Under the pieces are notes generated by a model, which had not been told where the DNA came from, made no database searches, and saw only the letters and a program-made list of their open reading frames with translations. A DNA stretch of 64,000 nt, taken from assembly GCF_964355755.1 (NCBI RefSeq), contig NC_092677.1:9694601-9758600 (forward strand), written 5' to 3'. Shown one piece after another: positions 29,009-42,300 of this stretch. The DNA comes from Antedon mediterranea. Taxonomy: Eukaryota; Echinodermata; Crinoidea; Comatulida; Antedonidae. The translations under genes were made by a program, and so were the position numbers. Each line of letters opens with the position of its first letter. Position 1 is the first letter of the stretch.

Positions 29009-32000
29009 ATGAAGCTTTTAGACAATTCAAAACTTGAAGCAATCAGTGAAGCATTGACAGTGGAGACTGGTGATTGTAAAATTTCTGGAAAGTATGTACA
29101 TTTCTGTATTCTATAAATTTCTTAATAATACAATAATCAATTATATATTTTTAACCTTAAAACTACAGTCAGTATATTGAGTAACCTAATTTGTAATTCC
29201 ATTTCCATCTATACTATTTTTCTTCCTTTGGCATTGTACACTGTTGCAGTGACAATACTGAATGCCTATCCATCATAATGTAAATTTTTAAAGCTAAATT
29301 TAAGTTTTTATTATAAAGAATTGTTATTAAATATTATAAATTTGATATAATTAGAAATATGAATTTCTTAATTGAAGTATTTTTAATTTTGCAGAGTGGA
29401 AAGCTATTCCTGTAAGATGGCCGGTAACGATAAGCGTTTATACAAGATGATAAGCAGTGAGAACGGTCAGTCACCAAACGATTTGCAGGCGTTGTCACCT
29501 CCTCAGTCAGGCTTTCATCTCGGCCCAGGTCAAATTTTAAGCACCAGCAGTAGCAGCGGAGGAGAGGAAACAGGCCCACTGTGTCACACCTGTAGTCGTA
29601 GAATGATATACTACCTCATAGCAACGCTAAATGCTTCCTTTCATCCCGACTATGATTTCAGGTGTGTTGCTGTGCCTACTGGTATAATTTTTTGTGTTAA
29701 AATTGGAATGTCGTTTGTATAACTTTAATAGTTTGCATTGTGCTAAACACTAAATTCTGGAAATGTATAAAATAAATAAATTCTTGTATCACCTTTAGCA
29801 AAGGTGATACAAGAATGTTGGTGATACAACTTCAATTATCACTTTCTGATCGGTTTAACCATAGAGATATTATATAGCACTATAATATCTCTATGGTTTA
29901 ATCATAGAGATATTATATAGCACTATATCTCTATGGTTTAATCATAGAGATATTATATAGCACTATATCTCTATGGTTTAATCATAGAGATATTATATAG
30001 CACTATAATATCTCTATGGTTTAATCATAGATATATTATATAGCACTATAATATCTCTATGGTTTAATCATAGAGATATTATATAGCACTATATCTCTAT
30101 GGTTTAATCATAGAGATATTATATAGCACTATATCTCTATGGTTTAATCATAGAGATATTATATAGCACTATAATATCTCTATGGTTTAATCATAGAGAT
30201 ATTATATAGCACTATAATATCTCTATGGTTTAATTTTGAAACGATTGTTTTCATAGTATAAAATAGAAAATGAAAAATTTGATTTTTTTTATCTAGTGAT
30301 GCGAAAAGCAGTGAATTCAGCAAAGAGCCAAGCTCAAACTGGATAATGAATGCAGTTGACAGTAATCTATATTCTGTCCTTGGTGATATGTATGCTGGGC
30401 TTAAAACCAAGCTATGGTCTGCCATTAATGATGAGATTGTTCTCAATGAATGCGAGATATACAGGTAATTATTGTTTATTAAGGTTAAAGTGGTTAACAA
30501 GAAAATAAAAAAAAAATTTAAGAGGAAACCGCAGAACATTTTCTTTGCAATATATTTTCACCTACAGTATCACCCACCCTACAGAAGGATTGAAAAGCCT
30601 CTATATAATAACCAAACAGTACTGTAAAACCATGGACCTATAAATTTATAGGTACATGGTAAAACAATCTTCCTACCCACACCCATACTCTTCACAATAC
30701 ATAATATTCAAATTAACAACTTTATTAATTATGAATGCCATAGACATTTAAAATCTATTGTATGATGTTCACACTTGTCAATTTTAGATAAAGAAATAAT
30801 TGTAAAGTACAACTCAACTCAATCATTTTTAAGTTTTCTATATTATAGTGTTTTGATTCTGGGTTGTCATGAATTATATTTAACTAATTTTGACTTTTTT
30901 TCTTGCATGTTTAGTTACAACACAGATCTTGAATCGGATCCATTTGGTGAAGAGGGTGTTCTCTGGTCGTTTAATTACTTCTTCTACAACAAGAAGCTGA
31001 AGCGGATTTTATTTGTTACATGTAGAGCCACCAGGTATCCATTTTAATACCCATTGTGTTTTGTGTCCATTGTTGTGTGTAAACTTCCATTTGTGTTGCT
31101 TAACTTTGATATTTAATAGATGCTTTGTTGTTTTGGTCCTGTATTTTAAAACAACAATGACCATAGTACATTTATAGGATAGTCGATTTAATTTTAACTA
31201 ACTAAATTATTTATTTTTAATTATTTACTGCTAGTCAAAGTTCTTACTGCAACTAGCCGTTGTCCCTATATTTATTTCCTTTGTTTTATATGCTTGTACA
31301 TGTTAGCTTAATGAAAGAATGTAATAGAATTTTAAAATTTATTTTTGAGTCTGAATAAAAAATAAAATATGCCTACTAAAACTTCAATATAATGCAGAAA
31401 TATTATTGTATTGTACACAAATTCATTAATTCAATAATAATAATAATAATGGCCGTTTATATGCATAAGATATATAATATATGTATAGTTAAACAACTTG
31501 GGACAACGGTGTTATTGTAAATAGTGCAAATATAATCTTAGCATAGTATATTTTAGTAATGACTTGATGGTAAATTGTCTGTACTGTACATGATACTTCT
31601 CCATACGACTGGCACCTTGGCGAGGTGGAGAAGCTTGTGAATCTCAATGATCTGTAGAGCTATGCCGGCGGTAGCCTAGCAAGCTACTGGTAGGGTCACC
31701 CATGCCGGACAGGTCGCACAGTTAGAGGTCAGACAAAGTCCAGTCTTAAGAGGTCTTCACAAAATGATCTGTAGAGCTGTGTTGGGACTACTGTAGCTTT
31801 AAGTAAGGTACTGGGGTCACCCATGTGAGATTGGTTTTTTTTCTAAAGCTCTGTCTACACTATCAAACTAGACAAAAAAGTGTGATGTGCCTAAATATGG
31901 TATTGATATTGCCATACTGTACATGGTAGTGATACATCATGTTCATATGTATGGGCACATAACATTTTTCACATCTAATTTTATAGTGTAGACAAGGCTT

Positions 32001-32610
32001 AAATAAAATTGCCTTATATTGTGTAAAACTGATTCATTATTATATGTTTGTATCTTGTCTTTGTAGCAAATCTGCCATTGCGAGTGGTGATTCTGGGATT
32101 GGATTTGACCTGCAAACAGACATAGATTATGATGATATTTACATGGAGGAAACCGAGGATTATGATGGTTACAATCTGAGACAAAGGTAACTTATTATTT
32201 ATATATTATTATTTATTATATATTAATACAGTATTTGCTTAAATTTAGTTATTGTTCAAGATGATAATATATAATTAATTGAAATAATAATGATATAATT
32301 ATATTCCCAAGTGTTGTCTGTGTCTAACAAGTAACATTAATATATTTTTTTCTACACAAAATTTAAATGAAATCTGTATTAATTTTATATTATTTGTTTT
32401 CTTACATTCAAAAGACTTTCTTTCTATTTGTTGGTTACTAAATGTTTGCTCGAATTAAAGTTCTGGTTAAAAATATAAAATAAACAAACAAAATTCAACA
32501 TACTAGATATTCAAGGTATGTTGAATTTTGTGCTGTAAGGTTGTTTAAAAAACATTTATGAATGAAAAGAAATGTTTTATTTTTCTGTTAGATCGACGCC
32601 TGTCAATTAG
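29009..32610 (+). CDS. MAF1: MAF1, repressor of RNA polymerase III transcription, 258 aa
   Basis: Six coding exons: 29009-29091, 29395-29661, 30297-30464, 30915-31034, 32067-32186, 32592-32610 (TAG), giving 259 codons with agreeing phases. The start [12 protein letters not shown] is the conserved MAF1 N-terminus. Conserved blocks follow: [53 protein letters not shown] and [18 protein letters not shown]1 is the TOR-responsive protein that binds Pol III and blocks its recruitment; the Ser/Pro-rich stretch between the A and B boxes (about residues 52-75) is where kinases act in other animals. Length matches human (256). All five introns interrupt codons after the second base. It is head-to-head with the SHARPIN/HOIL-1 gene. 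Candidate AATAAA at 33808-33813. Confidence 0.96.
29780..29816. repeat. Perfect 17-bp inverted repeat with 3-bp loop
   Basis: ATTCTTGTATCACCTTT, a 3-base spacer, then its exact complement. It lies in MAF1 intron 2, just before the hairpin array at 29853. Confidence 0.95.
29853..30234. repeat. Tandem array of hairpin-forming 39-43-bp units
   Basis: About nine head-to-tail units in MAF1 intron 2 (29662-30296). Each is itself a near-perfect palindrome: CCATAGAGATATTATA, spacer TAGCAC, then TATAATATCTCTATGG. Some units lack four bases of one arm. Because units are palindromic, neighbouring arms can also pair. Open frames running into it are spurious. Confidence 0.9.
31600..31830. mobile_element. 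Interspersed repeat fragment, class unknown
   Basis: It contains GGCGAGGTGGAGAAGC, GCCGGCGGTAGCCTAGCAAG, and two copies of GGGTCACCCATG with GATCTGTAGAGCT repeated. This higher-GC text differs from the surrounding intron (MAF1 intron 5) and resembles LINE-type 5' regions seen in other marine genomes; I could not confirm the class. Confidence 0.4.
31846..32000 (+). mobile_element. MITE family 1, copy 4
   Basis: Left end AAGCTCTGTCTACACTATC, right end GTGTAGACAAGGCTT. It lies in MAF1 intron 5, 66 bases before the exon at 32067. Confidence 0.8.
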
Positions 32611-34053
32611 TATGGATTACAGCAAACAGCAGTGAGCTACCAATAAGGACACTTCACTCAAATTGTCAGAAATTAGATGGAATGAAGAAATTACGTTTAA
32701 AATAGGTTTTAAAACCTACCTGTATTTATTTTTGTAAATCAGCTATATGTATTATACAGTAGATTTTAATAGCATTTAAGCAAGAATATGGTTCAAAACT
32801 GAAAAGAACTGTTTAAACAAAAATAGTGATAGTGATTGTTTCTGATTCTGAACTTGAAACTGGCCTAAAGAAAGGCCTATTTTGACCAAACAATGAGTGT
32901 GATGTGCCCAAATATGGTAGTGATATGGTCAAATATGGTAGTGATATGGTCAAATATGGTAGTGATCTGACATCATCATTTCCATATATGAGCACATCAT
33001 ATTTTTTTGTCCCATAAAGTTTGATAACGTAGACAGAGCTTGACTAACAATTGCAGTGTAGATATTATATATCACCATGCAATATATTGCTTATCAGGCT
33101 TTTAAACTAAGTATTTATTAACTGTTGTGTTAACTATTGTGAATGCTATATACATTTGTAATATTTCATTACAATCTTAAAAGCTTCAGCATTTTACACT
33201 ACAATACACTTGTACATACTGCATCCAGTTGTAAGTTTGTATTTATTGGCATTGGGTTGCCCACACATTGCTTATAAGTTATAATGGCCTAGTTGGCCAA
33301 AATTTGTTTACGGTTGTTAGATATTCAGAAACTTATGTACATATTGTAAATAAGACAGTATGAAATTGTGACAGGTATGTTAGAATAAGTTTATATCTTG
33401 GTGTTGTATGCCATTCTGTTTTGCGCCAGAATTATTTTAAAAAGGTTGATTTTTGCTTCCGAAGTCTATGAATGTATGGCTACTAGTTGTGAATGTACAA
33501 AACTGTATGTATTACTGCCTTTTTAGTGCAATAATGCATGGTTCTGCTTTACAAGTAATAGCACTGCAATAGTTCTAATGTTTGGGGGAGGTTTCGACTT
33601 CACCCCACTCGTGCACATTTTATTATTGTTGTGCTATAGTACATTACCGTAGGGTACAACATTGATGTGACAGTCAAATTAAAGTAAATGAGTTTTTTTA
33701 CAAGACATTACTATACTAACAAGTTTTAAAAGTTGACTAGTTTTATAGTTTTACTTGCATTTTATTTAGATATAGCACATGCTAATAAATTTGAATTTTT
33801 TATGCTGAATAAAATGTTTCTCATCACCAAAAATAAGGTAGTTATTGGTTTATTGAGGTAAACGCAATTAATTGTACACAATATATGCTAATAAAGCACA
33901 GAAAAGGTCTAATGAAATTGTTGTGTGCTATACTAGCTGGTTGCAAAACAAATTAATATACTGCCCTCTATCATCATTATGTATTTTTTACGCTCGAGAT
34001 TCATCGTGTCTGGCACACTTCGCTAAAAAATTCACATAATTTACTTGAAAAAG
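32611..34053. other. MAF1 3' UTR and MAF1-TMEM70 spacer
   Basis: The stretch after the MAF1 stop has candidate AATAAA at 33808-33813, which would make a 1.2-kb 3' UTR that includes MITE family 1 copy 5. The TMEM70 start follows at 34054. No other gene is visible. Confidence 0.5.
32881..33041 (+). mobile_element. MITE family 1, copy 5, left end lost, internal motif tripled
   Basis: The right terminus is intact (TTTGATAACGTAGACAGAGCTT). The internal unit ATGGTAGTGATATGGTCAAAT is present three times in tandem. It probably falls in the MAF1 3' UTR. Confidence 0.75.
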
Positions 34054-35244
34054 ATGATAAATATTTGTCAGTCATCCTTTCGTAGGTCAATTCCAATTAT
34101 GTCTGCCGCCTTGCTGCGTTTTGGCTGTATAAAAAAAGTAAGTACTGCACTATTATATGTTGTATTGTGCCTAGGTAGGGCCCTAGCTAGGCTAGCCCTC
34201 GTCGCTCAGGCTGTTCATGATACAGTCAGTGTGTCAAAATGAGTCCGACACCGCAGGAGATTGCCAATACATACACATTGATTGATATGCCTAGGGCCTA
34301 GATCATATGGATAATACTACTGTCAGTGTCATTGAGTGGGTTCTGTTTGTTTTGTGAGGCTTTCTTTCCTTTCAAATGTAAACGTTAAAATTGATTAAAT
34401 ATTAAAATAATATATTATAGGCCTAAATAATGCCAGAGCAGAGGGATGTCATAATTAATATGATAATAAAACCCTAGTAGGCCTACACTACCTGCCTCTC
34501 TTTATCTCTACTATCTAATTGATTGATAATTGATCTGTTATTACTAATAAGAACGTCATATTAATAATAATAAACTGTCATGTTTGTTTTTTACAGAATA
34601 TATCTATTGCTTCAGTAAGAAAGTTTAATACAATTCACCGAAAAATCGTTAATCAACCATTCGTAGTGATACAAAATGGTCAACAGATCATCCGTCCAAT
34701 CAGCACAAGTTACCGTTGCTCATGCATACCAATGTCTGAACGTGAACTTAAGCAAGGAGCCCAAATCTATGATGGCCAAATTACAAAACGAGTTAGATTT
34801 GTCAAGTTTTTCTCGATTTCAACAAGCCTTTGCAGCTTAGCAATTTTTCCAACGCTGTTACTAAATGACGACACTGGAGGATTTGGAATTCTCGGTTTAG
34901 TCGCAGGATCAGTGGCCTCTGTTATGTTCTTCACGCCTCTTTTCTTGCACTACTTTACAAAAAGATATGTAACGAGAATGTATTTGAACTACGATACCGA
35001 TATTTACACGGCGTACACGATCAATTTTATTTTACAGGACGTTAAGCATGTATTTCACCAGAAGGACATTCTCGTACCTAGTGTGGCAAATATATTCACA
35101 ACGTTTAAAGCAAACGGTAGATCATTTATGGTGGATGTTGAAAGTTTTAGTAATCCAAATGACTATGCTCATTTAATGGGGTATGATAAAATGCCAATTA
35201 CTATTCAAGACATCTCAGATGAAATCAATGATAAAGAAAAATAA
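34054..35244 (+). CDS. TMEM70: TMEM70 homologue, mitochondrial ATP-synthase assembly factor, 243 aa
   Basis: Two exons: 34054-34137 (donor AAA|GTAAGT) and 34597-35244 (acceptor TTTTACAG, stop TAA), joined in phase 0, 244 codons. The N-terminus (MINICQSSFRRSIPIMSAAL) is basic and hydroxylated, as expected of a mitochondrial targeting sequence. The TMEM70 core shows two membrane segments (about 97-117 and 123-146) joined by a short Asn/Asp/Gly turn, then the family signature LLHYFTKRYVTRMYL-like text, DTDIYTAYT, VFHQKDILVP, IFTTFKANGR and a C-terminal LMGYDKMP. The first of these reads FLHYFTKRYVTRMYL here. TMEM70 sits in the inner membrane and helps incorporate subunit c into complex V. AATAAA lies at 35354-35359. 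Confidence 0.92.
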
Positions 35245-36364
35245 ATTATCATAATATTGAGTTATAATTGTGCATTTTTGTGTAACTTAATGGATTGAGA
35301 ATGATGTGTCATAGCTGTTTTATGCAAATGATATAATAACTGGAATTGAATTGAATAAACTAACATAAAAACATAGCTAAATGTGTATAAAAAAAAAAGA
35401 AATCAAATAAAAGCAGGCGTTCAATGAAAATTAAATTATGCACTGTCAAATGGTGACACTACAGTACATACACATTCCTAAATAATTTTTGTAAATGTTT
35501 AAAGATGTATTGTCCCCCTGAAAAAATTATTATTATAAAAATTTCTGTTGATTATGCCATTTTAATATCACATAATAGTTATCCACTTTGATCTGATTTG
35601 ATTAATCTTTATTTTTCATGTTTTTGGGGACAATACATCTTTAAATTGCGTATACTGTAGCACCCACACGCATGGGGGCGTGATGTGTATTATGTTCTTT
35701 CTCAGTTATAGAGGGCTCACTATATCTTTTTCGTCTTGTTGACGTCGTGTATGCAGCGCTAGAAGTATACGTACGTACGTAACTGCTAGCTGGGCCTACT
35801 CTACTAGGTATTTCTTTAATTTTGCAATAATTAACCAGCCTTCTTTCAATGATTGACAAATTGATAAATTAAATAGCAAGTGTATTCTTACAGATATTGT
35901 TAATTTTGACTTTGTTGCCCTTCCTGTTTCTGTTTACCGGTCAGTAGGCTAGCATTTAATACTAGCCTATTATATACTGTCCTAGACCAGCAGAGCAGGC
36001 TCACAGGCCAGGGAAGGCCGACGATCGAAGGTACGCAAGCCTAGTGTGGGCGTACCAAATTCCCCTCCTTAGGCCTAGCTATTGTAGGCAAGGCTACAGG
36101 CTGAGCCGAGTCCCTGAACGTCATTCTTGGGTACCAATCGTACATCCTATCGCTAACCTAATAAAAAAACAGGCTAGGCTAGGCTCTCACTTTTATTTTC
36201 TAATGATACATAGGCCTACATATTTTAAATTTGCAGTCTTTTTATTATGTTTATAGAGAAAACTCTAGGCCTAGACGATGTTAATTGTTTTTTTAAAATT
36301 AAGTAACTAAAAAAATATGTTCTACAGAAGCTTTCTTTTGAAATATTTGTAGGCAATTAAAATC
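35245..36364. other. TMEM70-ANO10 spacer
   Basis: It holds the TMEM70 3' UTR (AATAAA 35354-35359), an internally deleted TTAA-MITE (35499-35644), and CTAGGC-rich sequence at 35930-36190 that probably includes the ANO10 promoter or 5' UTR. An acceptor-like GTAG at about 36350-36353, shortly before the ATG at 36365, suggests a spliced 5' leader. Confidence 0.5.
35499..35644. mobile_element. TTAA-MITE family 2, copy c, internally deleted (146 bp)
   Basis: TTAA at both ends (35499-35502, 35641-35644) with inverted termini AGATGTATTGTCCCC and GGGGACAATACATCT. The middle of the family body is missing after AGTTATCCACTTTGA. This copy shows the termini of the family most clearly. Confidence 0.85.
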
Positions 36365-39300
36365 ATGAACAACGAAAAAGCAAAGCATCACAAAAACAAT
36401 AGCTTGAATGACAATGAAGAAGAAACCACAAAACTCATTCATGGGAGGCGGTTTTCCTTGCAAATTCCTTTTGCGGAACTTTGTGTACTAGAATTTAGCT
36501 CCGGCATTAAAAAGGAAACAAAAGAATGGGTATTGAACAAGCTTGCTCTACTGCCGAGCCAAAATGGTGCTGGGGTAAACGTTCGAGTAACACAGACCGA
36601 AAAGAAGAAAGACATTATAGTCTACGTAGGCGTCACAAAAGAACGAATGCTTGAAGGAGCTGAGAAAGCGTGCTTAAAGAAAAGATGTAAAGATGGCACT
36701 CTTGCGGACTTCACAATCAAACACAAGGATCAATTCGACCAAGAAGGTAAGAATTGTGTCGGGTCGTTCCAATAACATAATCGCTCGAGCATAAGACTAA
36801 CCCATTGACCACTAAATTTTGTCATGATAAGGGACTGAACTGCTTTGATTATGTGTGAAAAAAAAGGTATGCCTTATCTGCTATATTGGGAGATGCCACA
36901 AACTTTGTGCGCAGAATCTCCTTCAATGCCTTCTTAATAACACAAGCTGTCTTATCGGTTGACAATTTCAACAAAAGATTATTAAAGCATAAAAACAACG
37001 CCGTGGTTAGGATTCCGGCACCGGAACTCAACTGCCCAGCGTTAGGGATTCCGACACGCTATTGCGCATGCCCAGAGCGAGGTAATCGGCGACTCTATAC
37101 TTACCAACAGCGATGGATTATTTCATAGCTGCGCCACACGGCGAACTAGCCTAGATGCCTTCTAATATGGGATCCACTATTCTAGGCTAGGGCTACCAGT
37201 TAGACTACGTGACCAGTGGGCCTATAGTATTTATTTTGTAATTAAAAAGTGGTTGCTTCATTCATATATAAAATTCATATCATTATGAATTATATAATTA
37301 CATGACTAGTTTTATGATTTTTCATAACGCATTATACTGTACATATACAACATGCAATCACAAGTTGATTTGTTGACGGCAGCCACCGCGTGGATGTGAA
37401 AAAACTGTTCGGGAAGTCAGTGTCGCAACGCTAAAAACAGCATTACGATTCTTATTCATTAGATAGATACTGATACTTATTAATATCATTATAATTATTT
37501 TAACGCGTGGCGTAGTCATATTTTAATTATTAATTCATGTATGGCATAGGCCAAGTTTCATCCATCGCTCTCTCGCTCGCGCAACGACTATCTAGGCTAC
37601 AGTAAATCCCTATAACACTCCGACTCTCCGTGGTGTGGCACTATTATTAGTGCAAGCTATAATTCACTTCCCAGAGCTCTGGGCATGCGCAATAGCGTGT
37701 CGGATTCCTTAACGGTGGGCAGTTGAGTTCCGGTGCCGGAATCCTAACCACAGCGTAAAAACAAATTGCTAAAATTTAATGTATAAAACATTTTTTTTAT
37801 TAATAAAATAGTATTCTCTTTAAAAAACAGCAAGTGGTAATTCAAATATGATAATAAAATATTTTATGTTTAATTTATTATAATAAGTTTGTTTTCTCAT
37901 TGGCAGAAGCTGAATTTCTAAGTACGGCAGAACAGCAGAGAATAATAAGTTACATCATCTGCAACCTGGTGTCACATGATGATGAGGTCATACCAGGAAC
38001 GAAAGAGAAAGTGTACAGGTCTGAGAAAACCAGTGAGTTCAGGAACACCCTAAAGCTCTGTATAAAACTAGCAAAAAATGTTATGTTCCTAAATATGGTC
38101 GTGATATGCCAAAATATGAAGTGATATGCCCAAATATGGTAGTGATATGCCCAAATGTGGTAGTGATATGACATCACCTCCATATATCATGGGCACATCA
38201 CATTTTGTTGTCACATAAAGTTTGATAGTGTAGACAAGGCTTTAGAGTTTCTTTCTACAACTGAATTGTTGTACATATATAGTTGACTTCTAGGATTTAA
38301 ATTAGGTAAAAATTCCCAACTTGAAAATAATGAAAATGAAATATTTGAATATCTTGAAAAACATGGTACTATTTTTGCTTATAATGCATCAACCATATAG
38401 TGTGAGATTTACAACCTTTGGCACATTTGTCGGCCATTTTCCAGAGAGAAAATTTTCTTTTTCACCTCATCTCAATGTTTCGACCTTTCACAAAAAGTGG
38501 AAGTATGAAATGTCTGAGTAAAAACTTTATTATCGGGATAGTTAGGAGGTCTGATGTGATTGTGATTTTTATAGTGTACATTTGGGTAAACCACTAATTC
38601 AGATGAATTAATCCAAGGTTACTCAGTGAAGAGCTTAAAGAAATTTCTTACAGGAAGTGACCTGCTGACCTTTTAGATTCTTTATTTGATATCAAACTTT
38701 GATATTGTGTTTTTTGTTGCATTTTTCAGTTATCAAGTGTATGAGTTTAGGAATTGTAAGCCGACTGTACCCATTACATCAGCTGGGTGAACTAGATGAA
38801 CTCAGTCAAGCATGGTATCAAAGTTTAAAGAATATCGTCAAACAACCACATGGTAAATTGCGTCAATTGCGCCCTCTACATTACATTTTTTTTTAGCAAA
38901 GATCATACAAAAATCTGTGACACGCTATGTACAATTATTAATATTGATTGATAGATAATCTGTTCTTAGTTTTTTTCAATTTAAAAAAATTGTTATCACA
39001 GATATGATTCGTCGCTACTTTGGAGAGACAGTTGCAATATACTTCAAGTTCCTTGGCTTCTACACGAGAATGCTCGTATTTCCTGCCGTCTTCGGCATCA
39101 TTTACTACTTCTTTGGAGGTCAAAGACGGGCCAGCCACAGTTACGGACTCTTTGCCATATTCAACCTCGTCTGGACCACATGTTTTCTAGAGATATGGAA
39201 ACGTAAAAGTGCAGAAACAGCATTTCGTTGGGGCACGTATGGGATGGTTAAGTTTGAGGAAGCCCGTCCTTCATACACCGGTGAGGTCTGGATCAACCCG

Positions 39301-42300
39301 GTGACAAAACGTGAGGAACCGCATTATCCAAAATGGAAGAGATCATTAAAAAAATACGCTGTTTCTTGTCCTATTATAATTCTATGTCTTGTGGGTGCGT
39401 TTTGGATGATGTTGATGTCGTTTCATTTTGAGAAGGTGGTGTTAAAACATTACGACATAACCACTACTGAAGGCAAGGTTATGATTCAAGTTCCAAGTAT
39501 TGTCTATTCAATCTTGATCGTCATCTGCAACAAACTTTATCGCAAGTTGGCACGGTTCTTGAACGACTGGGGTAAGTTATGATGAAAAATGCAAAACTCT
39601 TCTTTTGAATCAGTTTGGAGAAAAGTTGATTTTCTACTACTTTAAAAAAAAGAACAAATTTGTCCCATTGTCAACCAAATTCTGCTTCTCTAAAGCTCTG
39701 TCTACACTAAAAAACTTTATGCAAGAAATAAATATGATGTGCCCATATATGGACATGATATTTCATATCACTACCATATTTGAGCATATCGCAACCATAT
39801 TTTGGCACATCAAACTAGGTTGATAGTGTAGACAGAGCTTAAGAATTAGGTGGCTATTTATATTAGTAACTTTGTTTTTTCTTTGTAGAGAACCATCGTT
39901 TAGAATCATCCTATGCAAACAATCTTATCTTGAAACTTGTTGTGGTATGCTGTGATTTTGTTTTTGCTTTTTGCATGTGTTCAGTAATCAAACAATTCAT
40001 TCATTCACCATTAGCTTTCACTCATTTATATTTCAATCCTTTATATATCAATCCTTTATATTTCAATCCTATATATTTCAATCCTTTATAATCAATCCAT
40101 TATATATCAATCATTTATATTTCAATCCAACATTTAATATATTTTCCAGTCTTTTATTCAGTTTAACTATATTATCCAATCATTCAAACAGTTATTAATG
40201 CTATCATTCAATCTATTTCATTTCAATCTTTCAGTCTTTTAATCAATCTTTCACTTTCAATCTTTCAGTCTTTCAATCTCTCAGTCTTTCAATCAATCTG
40301 TCACTTTCAGTCTTTTAATCAATCTTTCACTTTCAATCTTCCAATCAATTCACTCTATTTGTCAATCCATCCACTAAATCTAACATTGCTTGTGTTCCAA
40401 ACTGACTAACCTTAACTAACACATTATTAGATGTTATTGCATTCCTCCTCCTAAGTAAATTATTGACTTTTTTCAGTTTGAATTCTGCAACTGTTTCATG
40501 TCATTGTTCTATGTTGCATTTTACATCAGGGATATGAAGTTACTTAGACAGGTATGTCAGTTGTTAATATCATTACACATAAATATTTTATACGCATCCA
40601 ACAGCGAGCACAAACTCGCCAATTACAGAATGGATAAACTATTTTATAATTTATCGTGCTTATAAACTAAGTCTCATTTGAAGCTTAGGGTTGAAAGAGT
40701 CGTGAGTTACAACCCTGTCACTAGATCAGGATTGAACCAGGATCTTGGGATTGGAAGGCAAGCACGTTAACCACCAAGCTACAGCTTCACTACCATTTTC
40801 ATTGTAGATAATTGATTTCCAAAATTCCAACATTTCAATTAAATTATTGTATTGTGAGAGTTATGAGTAAAAGAAAGAAAAAAACGAAATGAATAAATAA
40901 ACTAGAAAGCCGCTCCGAGAGTGCATACCTCCGCCTACTGTAAAATTCTCCTACATCAGATTTCTCCGGTAAAAAAAAAAATATATATTTGTGTGTGTCT
41001 TAATGCTGTTTGTGATTTACGCTAATTTCACTAAAAGCATGTGTATGCGAGTTTGGTGTAATGGTTATGTAACAAGCCTTTCAATTAACATTAGCTTCAG
41101 TTGAATAACAATAGAACAGCAACGCGAAAATCAAAATGAAGTTTTTTGGACAAGTAGTTCTCGAGAAAATTCAATTTGAGTTTACTTGTTACTTTAAGAC
41201 TGCTCGCCGGCTTTTGAAAAATTCTGTCCTATCTTTTTAACACTAGCAGGTCTGGAAAGTATACTAAAAAGTGGTCCAGAATTGGGACCGTGTTCCGAAA
41301 TGGTCCCAAAATTTAATGGAATGGTCCATGACCACATATCTATCTGTACATTCATTTTGGTAAAGACCTTGTAATTACTTTTTGAGTAATCCTGCTAACA
41401 AACAGACAGACAAACAAACACACGCGATCGATTACATATACCTCCTTGGCGGAGGTAAATAAGTGTATAAATGAATATGACATGAAATGAGACAAACCAA
41501 GATAATTTGTTCTTCTTTTTGTAGTATGTAGCAAGTTTGTTGATTGTCTCTCAAGTGATCGATCAAATGATCGAAACAGTTATCCCGTACTTGGTGCTTC
41601 GATTCATTAGGAAGGGTGCTCTACCGGATTCCCACGACAAGTCTGAAGAGCATCCAGCTCTAAGAGAGAGTAAAATGGACGAATATGAGGTTGGTAGAAT
41701 AGTAATTACTTGTGCCATGTTGCATAGGCCATCAACTACACACCTCAATCTTGAGCGGTTTTTGGCGATTCCTCTGTCCAAGTGGTAACCAGTATTCTTC
41801 ATATTCTTGCCAAGTTCTCTCCTTTGTGTTTTTAGCTTCCTTGTTGCTTTCACTATCTTTTCTAAAAAATGTTTTATTTCATTCGCATCCAACATCAAGC
41901 CTAACCAATTACAGAATGGATAAACTATTTTATAATTTATCGTACTTATAAACTAAGTCTCATTTTAGGCTTAGAGAGTGGAGTTGAAAGAGTCGTGAGT
42001 TACAACCATGGCACTAGGTTAGGATTGAACCCTGGACCTTGGGATTGGAATGCAAGCATGTTAACCACCAAGCTACAGCTCTACTCATACTGCCACAAAT
42101 TCAGGGTTTGGTTTTCTGTAATCCAATTCAAACAATGAGCAGGGTATTGGCCTACTCATCATGGGTTACTTTCGGAGGTTCCCCTTCTCTAGCCATTTTT
42201 TTGTAAGTTGATATGATATGCCCAAATATGGTAGTGAAATAATCATATTCATTATGGGCACATCACATTTATTTTGTTGTATAAAGTTTGTTAGAGTAGA

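Noticed and set aside
30180-30539. 119-codon minus-strand frame across MAF1 intron 2 and exon 3
   Set aside because: It runs through the hairpin array and antisense to a conserved MAF1 exon.
39971-40198. 75-codon frame with repeated Phe-Gln-Ser pattern
   Set aside because: It comes from a TTTCAATCC tandem repeat in ANO10 intron 5.
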